64,000 bases of DNA from NCBI RefSeq assembly GCF_002094855.1, contig NZ_ARYN01000004.1, positions 1 through 64,000 on the forward strand, in the 5' to 3' direction. The notes under the pieces are model-generated. The model saw nothing but the letters and a program-made list of their open reading frames with translations, made no database searches and had not been told where the DNA came from. Source of the stretch: Zunongwangia atlantica 22II14-10F7. GTDB taxonomy: Bacteria; Bacteroidota; Bacteroidia; Flavobacteriales; Flavobacteriaceae. Shown here in pieces: positions 53,590 through 62,300 of the stretch. The translations under genes and the position numbers were made by a program. The first letter of the stretch is position 1, and each line of letters starts with the position of its first letter.

Positions 53590-55137
53590 TCAAACTGGCT
53601 TCTTCATTCTTAGCAAAATTCCGAAGCTTATAAGCGATATACAGATCCAGAAAATATCTACAAAGAAAATTGCAGTTTGATCCTGCTGATACATTACCCA
53701 CATCCAGTTTCCTGAAACCAGTCCATTGATTATCGGAACTAAAATTCCGAAGCAACTTCCTAGAATTAATGAATATTTTGTGGTGATATAGTTGTTTTTC
53801 CTAAAACTGAAAAACAGGGTAAATATTAACCAGCCTATAAAGAAAACGGCATAGAGTATAGATTGTCTATCGGCATCCATGGTTCTGGGGATATATTTAG
53901 CCACAAGCATGCTAATTGCGGTTATGGGATAAAGTGACATGCATATTGCTACATAAAAATAACCAAGAGCTCTATTGAATTTACGCTTCTTTTCTGGGAT
54001 ATATTTTTTATCTCTGGCTTCTAACCAAATTAAAACACCACTTAGAATTACAAAACAGGTAACTATCGCTAAAGCAAAATAGATAACTTTCAATGAAAGG
54101 CCTCCAAAATCACCAAAATGAAGTCTTCTTATGGCTAATTCTACTGTTTCAGCATAGCCTGGATCTTCAGGATTTTTTTCTTCAGTAATCGTATTCGACA
54201 TTACATCATATACGACTCTGCCGTGACCTAGAAACGCCTCATCTGGTTTAAGTAAACCATCGATCTGAAATTTCATGTTGGTTCCACCATAATTTTTTAC
54301 ATAAACCTGAGCGGCTTCAAATTCTGGCCATTTTTCCTGAGTTTTTTCATATAAAACATTTAAACTTGGAATTTCACCTGTTGCTTGTTCTTCCCACTCA
54401 TAGGTTTTTTGCATTGGACGGAGATCTTCCAACGCCTGCTGCTGATTTCCATCATAAGCAAAATTTATAGGAAGTAAAATAAGACTTGAAAGGCATAAAA
54501 AGCTACTGGTTAGCGCAAACATAAATTGAAATGGCAATCCAATAACTCCTAAAGCTGTATGTGCGTCTGTCCAGATAGTTTTAAGTTTTGTTTTTGGCCT
54601 GAAAATGTAAAAATTTGAGACAATTTTTTTCCAGTGAACTATTAGTCCGCTTACGATCGCCAATAAAAAAAAGAAAGCAACGAAGCCTGCTGTTAAGATT
54701 CCGTAGGTAGGAATTTGATGAAAGAAATGAAGTCTATAGATCAATTCACCAATACTGTAAAAAGCATAGTAAGTAGATAATTCATACGTTCGAGTGTGAA
54801 GGTTATAATAAGTGCTTAATTTATCTTCTTCACTAGCATTTTCTGACTTTGAAGCTGAAACGCCTACGAACATTTTCTGTTTAACATCTGGCGGAATCAT
54901 CCTAATGTCTCTTCCTGTTAAATTTAAGCCCTCATCCTTCAGGCTTTGCATAGCGCGATCGTAATCTACGTCTGATGCTATTTTCATATTAACATTTTCG
55001 CCTTTTTCCCAGGCGGTAATTTCATCCTTTATCAAGGCAAAAGCTCCGCAGAAAAAAATAATAAATAATGCAGCACTAATTATGATACCGCTTATGGTAT
55101 GAACGTGAAAAAATACGTTGTAATTTCTTTTGCTCAT
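53590..55137 (-). CDS. PepSY-associated transmembrane iron(siderophore) reductase-like protein
   Basis: From ATG 55137 the protein has 515 residues. It begins NYNVFFHVHTISGIIISAAL, the PepSY_TM family signature, and has four main helices. A periplasmic PepSY-type region (VYDVMSNTITEEKNPEDPG) and HFGDFGGLSLKVIYFALAIV follow, then further helices at the C-terminus. Relatives (FoxB/FsrB-like) reduce ferric siderophores at the inner membrane using conserved haem-binding histidines. It is the last gene of a three-gene operon with DUF3649 and DUF3325, as seen in iron-uptake clusters. A longer start at 55182 lacks family support. Confidence 0.85.
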   Translation of the reverse strand: MSKRNYNVFFHVHTISGIIISAALFIIFFCGAFALIKDEITAWEKGENVNMKIASDVDYDRAMQSLKDEGLNLTGRDIRMIPPDVKQKMFVGVSASKSENASEEDKLSTYYNLHTRTYELSTYYAFYSIGELIYRLHFFHQIPTYGILTAGFVAFFFLLAIVSGLIVHWKKIVSNFYIFRPKTKLKTIWTDAHTALGVIGLPFQFMFALTSSFLCLSSLILLPINFAYDGNQQQALEDLRPMQKTYEWEEQATGEIPSLNVLYEKTQEKWPEFEAAQVYVKNYGGTNMKFQIDGLLKPDEAFLGHGRVVYDVMSNTITEEKNPEDPGYAETVELAIRRLHFGDFGGLSLKVIYFALAIVTCFVILSGVLIWLEARDKKYIPEKKRKFNRALGYFYVAICMSLYPITAISMLVAKYIPRTMDADRQSILYAVFFIGWLIFTLFFSFRKNNYITTKYSLILGSCFGILVPIINGLVSGNWMWVMYQQDQTAIFFVDIFWICISLISFGILLRMKKPV

Positions 55138-55138
55138 A

Positions 55139-55441
55139 TTAGACGATTGGATGGTATATTTTTCCGAAATAAACAGCGCCATAAAGCAAAGCGATTATGG
55201 CAAGGTAAATACCCCAGACTTTCCAGGCATTTTTATATAAATATGGTATGATGATTAATAACATCCATACCAGAAAAAGACTAAATACAGATGTTATAAA
55301 AACAAGCTTATGATTTGGAAGCCAAAAAGCCAACGCCATATGCAGTAATGCTGAAATCGCATAACCACCTAAAATTCCTGCACTTAGTTTCGCAAATTTT
55401 TGATGAAAAGAGTTTGTTAGGTATTTTTTATTGGCCGGCAT
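55139..55441 (-). CDS. DUF3649-like small membrane protein
   Basis: This 100-residue protein has three hydrophobic segments and opens MPANKKYLTNSFHQKFA, followed by LSAGILGGYAISALLHMALA. The GGYA motif and the sequence of helices resemble DUF3649, a small inner-membrane protein encoded with PepSY iron reductases. One base separates it from the PepSY gene (and it overlaps no codon), so they are cotranscribed. ATG 55441 is preferred to TTG 55447. Confidence 0.6.
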   Translation of the reverse strand: MPANKKYLTNSFHQKFAKLSAGILGGYAISALLHMALAFWLPNHKLVFITSVFSLFLVWMLLIIIPYLYKNAWKVWGIYLAIIALLYGAVYFGKIYHPIV

Positions 55442-55443
55442 AA

Positions 55444-55770
55444 TCAAATAAAAATTTCAGAAAATAAACTCACTAAAAAAATAAAGATGAGGACACTTAA
55501 TTTAGGTGTATTAAGAGGGCGTCCCAAAATCAATAAACTTAATATTAGGCTTAAAACGGTGATAAAAACAAATAGGCCGCTAACTAAACCATATTTAGCA
55601 TAAAAAAGAGAATATGATAGCAGTAAAAAAATAAATGTAGCCAGTTTTGCTGGTAAATGGTGTTCGCCAATCCAATTTTCTAAAAACATCTTTTCAATTT
55701 TTATTTTTTGCGATTTTGCGTAATGACACCAACAACCTAAAAGGCAAAAAAGAAGCGCAAAGCTTATCAT
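55444..55770 (-). CDS. DUF3325-like small membrane protein
   Basis: This 108-residue, three-helix protein has FALLFCLLGCWCHYAKSQKI, then NWIGEHHLPAKLATFIFLLL and a final helical pair (LILGRPLNTPKLSVLIFIFL). The pattern matches DUF3325, another small protein commonly found with DUF3649 and PepSY genes in siderophore-reduction operons. It is the first gene of the operon and divergent from an ECF sigma factor. Family match by eye only. Confidence 0.55.
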   Translation of the reverse strand: MISFALLFCLLGCWCHYAKSQKIKIEKMFLENWIGEHHLPAKLATFIFLLLSYSLFYAKYGLVSGLFVFITVLSLILSLLILGRPLNTPKLSVLIFIFLVSLFSEIFI

Positions 55771-55906
55771 CTTTATTTAGATTAATTCTATGTAGGCAAA
55801 TATATAATGCTGAATGCTGCAATCAAAAATTATTTAGATTTAATTAAAATAAAGTTTATCCGTAATAAAATTGGTTTTGTGATTACCTATTTAATAAACA
55901 ACAATT

Positions 55907-56386
55907 TTGAGTGAAGATTTTTACATAAAGTATATCGTTCCGCATAAAGGGATTATAATAAAACTCTGCAGGGCTTATACTGATACCGAATTCGATTTTG
56001 AAGACTACTTTCAGGAAGTATGTCTACAAATTTGGAAAAGCAAAGATAATTTTAAAGAACAATCTAAATGGTCTACTTGGGTGTACAGAATAACACTTAA
56101 TGTTTGCATGACCATGCTGAAAAAACAAAAGAAGCATACGGCAACTAACGAGATTGTACAAAATGATCTAAGTACAGAAAGTGAGGCTTTTAATAATGAA
56201 GAATTACAACTGCTTTACAAAGCGATTCGACAATTGCCCGAAGTAGATAAAGCAATTATCGTTCTTTACCTGGAAGATAAGTCGTATAAAGAAATAGCTG
56301 ATGTAAGCGGAATGAAAGTAAGTGCCGTTGGCGCAAGAATTAATAGAATAAAAACAAAACTAAAAACAATTATTTATGGAAAATAG
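55907..56386 (+). CDS. ECF-type RNA polymerase sigma factor
   Basis: This 159-residue protein has region 2 with FDFEDYFQEVCLQIWKSKDN and KWSTWVYRITLNVCMTMLKK, and region 4 with AIRQLPEVDKAIIVLYLEDK and SYKEIADVSGMKVSAVGARI. The start appears to be TTG 55907 (MSEDF). It overlaps the following membrane-protein gene by 11 bp, so the two are linked. It is divergent from the iron-reductase operon. No FecR-type anti-sigma is present; the neighbour may serve that role (inference). Confidence 0.9.
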   Translation: MSEDFYIKYIVPHKGIIIKLCRAYTDTEFDFEDYFQEVCLQIWKSKDNFKEQSKWSTWVYRITLNVCMTMLKKQKKHTATNEIVQNDLSTESEAFNNEELQLLYKAIRQLPEVDKAIIVLYLEDKSYKEIADVSGMKVSAVGARINRIKTKLKTIIYGK

Positions 56387-56957
56387 TATCGAAAACATCT
56401 GGAAAAACGGAAATCACGGAAATGTTAAAAATATCGAATTTTATAATAGAGAATCTAAACTTTGGTTTCAGCAAATATTAAAATATTTAAAGAAGGATAA
56501 TATGAGTCTAATTCCTGTAGGCTTATTAATCCTAGGAATGTTGCTCCTTTATCAAGAATTTTTGGCAGCTGGTTTGGCTTTTGGCTTTCTATTTTTTCTT
56601 TTTTTGCTGAATAAAAATACTATTGCGAAATTAAAGAATATTAAACCTTCAGACGATGTTCAGCATTACATGAAAACGAACCAGGTTTTCATCAAAAATC
56701 AGAAAAGAAATTATATCATTCTTACGGGCTTGATTATTCCTTTGTTTATGCTTGTTGAATTATGGCTTGTTTTTAACGATTCTGAAGTTTATTTGAATAC
56801 GATTGCAAATATTTCAGTAATTAAGAAGATCATTTTTGCCGTATTTATGTATTTGGCGATTGGTGGAATTAGTTTATTCGCATATTTAAGCTCTACGGAA
56901 GCCATTTATGGCAAACTTTTGAAGAAATTAGATGAAATTGTTAATGATTTAGAATAA
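56376..56957 (+). CDS. Membrane protein cotranslated with the ECF sigma factor (possible anti-sigma)
   Basis: This 193-residue protein has four membrane helices: LIPVGLLILGMLLLYQEFLA, a second helix ending FLFFLFLLN, then YIILTGLIIPLFMLVELW, and IFAVFMYLAIGGISLFAYL. The N-terminal ~45 residues are cytoplasmic and charged (IENIWKNGNHGNVKNIEF), a plausible sigma-binding helix. It has no zinc-binding (ZAS) cysteines. The 11-bp overlap with the sigma gene is the usual arrangement for sigma/anti-sigma pairs, but this is inference; no named family recognised. Confidence 0.6.
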   Translation: MENSIENIWKNGNHGNVKNIEFYNRESKLWFQQILKYLKKDNMSLIPVGLLILGMLLLYQEFLAAGLAFGFLFFLFLLNKNTIAKLKNIKPSDDVQHYMKTNQVFIKNQKRNYIILTGLIIPLFMLVELWLVFNDSEVYLNTIANISVIKKIIFAVFMYLAIGGISLFAYLSSTEAIYGKLLKKLDEIVNDLE

Positions 56958-56978
56958 TTAGAGGAATAAAAAAGCATT

Positions 56979-57017
56979 AAAAAATCCCGATTTTCAATCT
57001 GAAAATCGGGATTTTTT
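56979..57017 (+). terminator. Terminator after the sigma factor operon (bidirectional)
   Basis: A 15-bp perfect stem (aaaatcccgattttc/gaaaatcgggatttt) with a 5-base loop has T6 on the plus side and an A run on the other. It also serves the alcohol dehydrogenase gene ending at 57034. Confidence 0.88.
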
Positions 57018-57033
57018 ATAAAACAAATGTTAC

Positions 57034-58185
57034 TTATTCAGCATAAACATTTCCGTAGAAACAAGCATTATAAAGTGCTTTTAAATCTTCTAAAGAAGGT
57101 TTTCGTGGGTTAAAACCGGTACAAGGATCTTGTAAAGCATTATTTGCCATAAAATCAAGATTTCTTTCCCAGTCTTCTTCTGTAATTCCAAATTCCTGAA
57201 TAGAAGCATTATTGTTTACACTTGCTCTAAGCGTTTCAATTGCCACGGCTAAATCTTCAGCAGTTTCTTTACCAATTGCTTTTGCCAATTCTGGGTAACG
57301 ATTGGTAGCTGCGGCATTGTAACGAATAACGTTTGGTAAGAATATAGCATTAGCTGCTCCGTGAGGAATTCCAAAAAGAGCACCAACTTGGTGAGATAAC
57401 GAATGTACAATTCCTAACCAAGCATTGTTAAAAGCTAATCCTCCCATAAATGAAGCGTCGTGCATGTTTTGACGAGCAGTGATGTTAGTAGGATTTTCTA
57501 CCGCTTCTTGCAAATTATCAAAAACAATTTGTAATCCGCCTTTAGCTAAAACATCAGCATAATTATCGTCTATATTAGACACGTAAGCCTCTACGCAATG
57601 TGTTAAAGCATCTAAACCTGTATTTGAAGTTACGTGGGCTGGCATGCTAGCACAAATTTCTCCGTCTACGATAGCAACATCTGGAGTTAATTCGTAAGAA
57701 ACGATAGGGTATTTTACACCTTTATCGCGATCTGTAATTACGGCCAAACCTGTAGTTTCTGTCCCGGTTCCGCTAGTTGAAGGAATAGCTATAAATTTTG
57801 CTTTATTTCTTAACGTAGGAACGGTAAATGGTTTGGTCATAGCTTCAAAATCAGCATCAGGATGCTCGTAGAAAACCCACATCATTTTAGCTGCATCGAT
57901 AGCCGAACAACCTCCTAAACCAACAATCCAATCTGGTTGAAAATTTTGCATCATTTCAGCTCCTTTTAAACAAGTGGCCGATGATGGATCTTCTTCAACT
58001 CCTTCAAAAACTGCGGTAGAAATACCAGCTTCTTTTAAATAATTGATTGTTTTATCTAGCGTTCCGCTTTTACGCATAGAGCTCCCTCCGGTAACAATAA
58101 CGGCTTTAGAGCCTTTAATGTTTTTTAATTCTGCTAAACTTCCAGCATTGTGCAGTACTTCGCCTGCAATAAATAATTTACTCAT
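57034..58185 (-). CDS. Iron-containing (group III) alcohol dehydrogenase
   Basis: This 383-residue protein has NAD-binding motif VGLGGCSAIDAAK and IAIPSTSGTGTETTG. Metal ligands lie in LDALTHCVEAYVS, IVHSLSHQVGALF and IPHGAANAIFLP. Family members oxidise or reduce simple alcohols and aldehydes. The C-terminal NPRKPSLEDLKALYNACFYG is typical of the family. It is transcribed alongside a downstream-of-promoter AraC gene (58253-59128) on the same strand. Confidence 0.93.
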   Translation of the reverse strand: MSKLFIAGEVLHNAGSLAELKNIKGSKAVIVTGGSSMRKSGTLDKTINYLKEAGISTAVFEGVEEDPSSATCLKGAEMMQNFQPDWIVGLGGCSAIDAAKMMWVFYEHPDADFEAMTKPFTVPTLRNKAKFIAIPSTSGTGTETTGLAVITDRDKGVKYPIVSYELTPDVAIVDGEICASMPAHVTSNTGLDALTHCVEAYVSNIDDNYADVLAKGGLQIVFDNLQEAVENPTNITARQNMHDASFMGGLAFNNAWLGIVHSLSHQVGALFGIPHGAANAIFLPNVIRYNAAATNRYPELAKAIGKETAEDLAVAIETLRASVNNNASIQEFGITEEDWERNLDFMANNALQDPCTGFNPRKPSLEDLKALYNACFYGNVYAE

Positions 58186-58252
58186 TTTGTTCTGTTTTTT
58201 TGTTAGAGCAAAAGTAGCAGGGCGATGGGCGAAAGCGATTATAAATATATTC

Positions 58253-59128
58253 CTAAAACTTATAAATTTGAGACAACTCCTGTTTTAACTCGGTTGGGGT
58301 TTCTTTTAATTTAGCGTATACAAATTTGTTAAGTGCTGATGGAGAGTCGAATCCTAATTCAAAAGCAATTTCCTTATGTGATTTGCCTGAAAATAATAAT
58401 AGACGTTTAATTTCGGTAAGAATACGCTCGTGGATTATGTTTAGAGCCGTTTGCCCTGTTCGGTTTTTACAAATTTCATTGAGTTTTTTGGGAGTTAATT
58501 GTAAAGCACTTGTGTAATAACCAACGGTGCGTTCTTGTTTGAAATGTGTTTCAATCAAACTTTTAAATTTAGCAAATTGGTCTTGTTGCTCTGGGGTTTT
58601 TAATCCTTCGTAGTTTTGATGTGCAGCTTCAATAAGCTCTAATAACATGATTTTGATATAAAACCGAATTTGCTCCTTTTTAATAGGTGTTAATTCTTTA
58701 AATAACTCAAAAATATTATAAGCGTAGGCATATATTTTTTTAAAAGTTGCAGTCTCTAAAATCACATGGTTTAACTTGTGCATTAAATCATGATTGTAAG
58801 AAATAAGCTCATTTTTTAACAAATCTGAGCAAAATAAAACTTCATCAAACTGCACAACAATACCTTTTGCAGCTGTTTTTGTTGTAATAGCATTTATTTG
58901 ATGCGGAAATACCACAGTAATATGGTTTGTAGCCAAAGAAATATTTTCCAACTCAATATTTTGTTGCAAGCTTCCTTGCTCTAAAAGCACAACCTGAAAA
59001 TAATCGCTGCGATGTTGTTGCGCTTCCAATTTAATACAAGGATCATTTAAATCAAATACATTGAAGGAAAGACAAGGTGACTTTTTTTGGTCGAAATAAG
59101 CTTTTAGGGTGTAATTTATAATCTCCAT
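58253..59128 (-). CDS. AraC-family transcriptional regulator
   Basis: This 291-residue protein has an N-terminal cupin-like sensor (~20-110, with NPLQ-type beta segments such as HITVVFPHQINAIT). The C-terminal HTH_18 domain (~190-285) includes VGYYTSALQLTPKKLNEICK and SHKEIAFELGFDSPSALNKF. It lies upstream of the alcohol dehydrogenase gene on the same strand and may control it. It is also divergent from the UvrA-like gene 203 bp away. The target is inferred, not shown. Confidence 0.9.
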   Translation of the reverse strand: MEIINYTLKAYFDQKKSPCLSFNVFDLNDPCIKLEAQQHRSDYFQVVLLEQGSLQQNIELENISLATNHITVVFPHQINAITTKTAAKGIVVQFDEVLFCSDLLKNELISYNHDLMHKLNHVILETATFKKIYAYAYNIFELFKELTPIKKEQIRFYIKIMLLELIEAAHQNYEGLKTPEQQDQFAKFKSLIETHFKQERTVGYYTSALQLTPKKLNEICKNRTGQTALNIIHERILTEIKRLLLFSGKSHKEIAFELGFDSPSALNKFVYAKLKETPTELKQELSQIYKF

Positions 59129-59273
59129 AGCAAGAAATTTTTGGCAAAAAAAAATAGATTTTAATCCAATTATATCAAAAATCGATAAATTTAGATGCTA
59201 TTTTTTTAATTACCTATAGTGTTTTTGGTATTTATTTTTTTTTGTCCCCGTAAATTGAATTACTTTTTCAGCT

Positions 59274-59304
59274 TTGTTTGCCTATTTATATTCTAATACC
59301 TTTG
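59274..59304 (+). promoter_or_regulatory. Bacteroidota-type promoter for the UvrA-like gene
   Basis: TTG (59274-59276), a 20-bp spacer and TACCTTTG (59297-59304) match the -33/-7 consensus exactly. The -7 box lies 27 bp before the ATG, the same distance as in rpsF. Confidence 0.65.
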
Positions 59305-59331
59305 TCTTATAAACGCAAAAGATAGTTCTAC

Positions 59332-62300
59332 ATGCGCATTCAAAACGCTTACCAAAACAACCTAAAAAATGTATCCTTAAACTTACCTAAAAACCAATTA
59401 ATTGTGGTGACAGGGCTCTCTGGTTCGGGGAAATCGTCTTTGGCTATGGGAGTGATTGGTAACGAAGGCTATCGGTATTTTTTAGAGAGTTTACCGGCCT
59501 ACAATCAGCAGAATGCAACCGCAATTCCAACGGCTTTGGTAGATGATATTACCGAATTACCTCCGGTGATTAAAGTAGAACAATCCAAACGTTTTCAGTC
59601 TATCAACGCTACGTTTGGTACCTTGTCGGAGTTGACGCCTGTTTTCCGAATTTTGTTTGCGCGGTATACTGCGGAAGAAAGCATTAGCAAATCGCTGTTT
59701 TCGTTCAATCATCCAAAAGGGGCTTGCGAAACCTGTCGCGGAATTGGTGAAGCTGAGTATATCGATATTGAAAAATTGGTAGGGGATGCAAATAAGACCT
59801 TGCGCGAAGGAGCCATTGTCACCACATTGCCGAATGGTTATATTGTATATTCTCAGATAACGGTAGAGGAGTTGAACAAAGTTTGTGAAGCACACGGTTT
59901 CAATGTAGATATTCCGTGGAAAGATTTATCTGAAGAACAACAAAATGTAATTTGGAACGGTAGCGATCGCATACAGGTATATTACGGAAAACACAGTTTG
60001 GAGTCGCGTTTGCGTTGGGAAGGTTTTAAAGCAAAACCGCGTGAAATAGGCTATTACAAAGGAATTTTGCCTATTATGAGCGATATTCTTCGGTTAGATA
60101 GAAATCCGAGTATTTTGCGTTTTACCAGCGCTAAAACCTGTCCTAGTTGTCATGGTGCACGAATCAAGGCAGCTCATTTAAAATATCGCTGGAAGGGATT
60201 GAATTTTCAGGAATGGATGGAATTGTCTTTGAACGAATTGTATAAAAAATTACAATCGGAAACCTACGAAGCAGGCGAGCAGGTGTTGGTAAACAAGCTT
60301 TGTACGCAATTGCATGATTTGATTCGCTTGGGCATGGATCATTACCGATTGAGTACGCCGAGTATGGAAATTTCAAGCGGTGACGGACAGCGTATCAAAC
60401 TCATCAAACAGGTAAACAGTAGTTTGCAGGGCATTTTATACGTTTTTGACGAACCTTCCATTGGTTTGTCGCCCGCCTATCAGCAGCATTTGTATCATAT
60501 TTTAAGACGACTGATCAGTCGTGGAAATACCGTTTTAGTGGTAGAACATGATCTGAATTTAATCAAAAAAGCAGATTGGATTGTTGAATTAGGACCCAAA
60601 GCAGGTGTGGAAGGAGGAGAAATTATTTTCAACGGAAAACGAGCAGATTTTCTCAAGGCGAAAGATATTGAAAGTCCAACTTTAGAGGCTTTATATACTC
60701 CAGAAACTAAAATCAATCCTAATAGAAAAGAGGTTGCAGAAACTGAATTTGAACCACTTGAAAAGCAGTTAGCAGTGGTGAGCCGAAAAACTGCTGCTGT
60801 CTTAACTTCAATTCAAAAATATAGTGAAGCCAAAGGCTTGCAATTACTCACGGTAACCGATCAACCGATTGGAAAAACACCTCGAAGCAATCCTGCAACC
60901 TATACCGGAATTGCAGATAAAATCAGGGATTTATTAGCCAAAACCGATGAAGCTAAAGCAGTAGGATTGAAGAAAAGCGCTTTTTCGTTCAATAACAAAG
61001 CGGGGCGTTGCCCGCGTTGCGAAGGTGCGGGCGTCATTACACTTTCCATGAGCGTGATGGGCACTATTAATCAGACTTGTCCCGAATGTAATGGCAAGCG
61101 TTTTAAGCCGGAAGTTTTGCAGGTTCATTGGAATAACAAGAACATTTCAGATATCTATAATCTGAGTATTAATGAAGCTTCTGAATTCTTTCAAAATGAA
61201 AAGAAATTAGCAGGAGTTTTAGCCTTGTTGCAACGTTTGGGTGTTGGTTATTTAAAATTAGGACAACCTTCAAATACCTTAAGCGGAGGCGAAGCACAAC
61301 GTATTAAACTGACCAAGCATTTCGCAAAACCAACGAAGCAAACCATCCTTTTGTTAGAAGAACCAAGTATTGGACTGCATCAGCAAAATGTAATACAACT
61401 GGTAAACGCTTTACAGCAATTAAAGTCAGCCACATCTGGAATTGTATGTTTTGAAAATCATGCCTTGTTTAAAGCAAATTGTGATGTATTTGTAAATAAT
61501 TCTGAAGCCATAAATACTGAAAACGAATCGGTTCCTGAGTCAGTTTTGACAGATGAGATTCAAATAAAGGGCGCACGAACACATGCGTTGAAAGATTTGA
61601 ATATCAGCTTTCCGAAGCAGCAATTATCGGTAGTAACGGGAATTTCAGGATCTGGGAAATCCTCGTTGGTAATCGATACGCTTCATGGCTATGATTTGCA
61701 GGAAATGAGTAAACAATTTTCCAGTTATCAGCAAAATAGAGTAGGTGTTGATTATCAGTTTGAAGTTAATCATATTTCAGGATTAACGCCTAGCATTTGC
61801 ATTACGCGGAAAGATCATCAATTTTCGCAGCGTTCCGATGTAGCCAAACAAACCGATATTGATAAAAGTTTGCGTTTTGCTTTTTCACGAAAAGCGCAGT
61901 TCGAAGGCAAAGAATGGTCGGCTAGTCATTTTTCAAACGCACATGAATTGGGAAAATGCGGTGTTTGTGATGGGATTGGAGAAGCATTGCTTCCGGATGT
62001 TTCTAAAATCATTTTAGATCCAAATCTGAGTATTGTAGACGGACTTTTAGAGCATAACAAAGCTTTGTATTATTACGGTCAGGCTGGCGGACAATACATG
62101 GCAATTGTAAGCGAAATTGGTAAGAAATACGGATTTACTTTGCAGACGCCTTTTAAAGAGTTTACGCAGGAGCAAAAGAATGTTTTATTTCACGGAATAC
62201 CGGAAAAAAGCTGGGAAGCTACCTGGAAGTTCAAAACCAAATCGAGAGAAGGAACGCAGCAGGTAAACATGGTTTGGAAAGGTTTGTTTACGTATTTGAT

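Noticed and set aside
59557-59895. Minus-strand frame inside the UvrA-like gene
   Set aside because: No recognisable domain; it lies opposite a well-supported ABC ATPase coding region.
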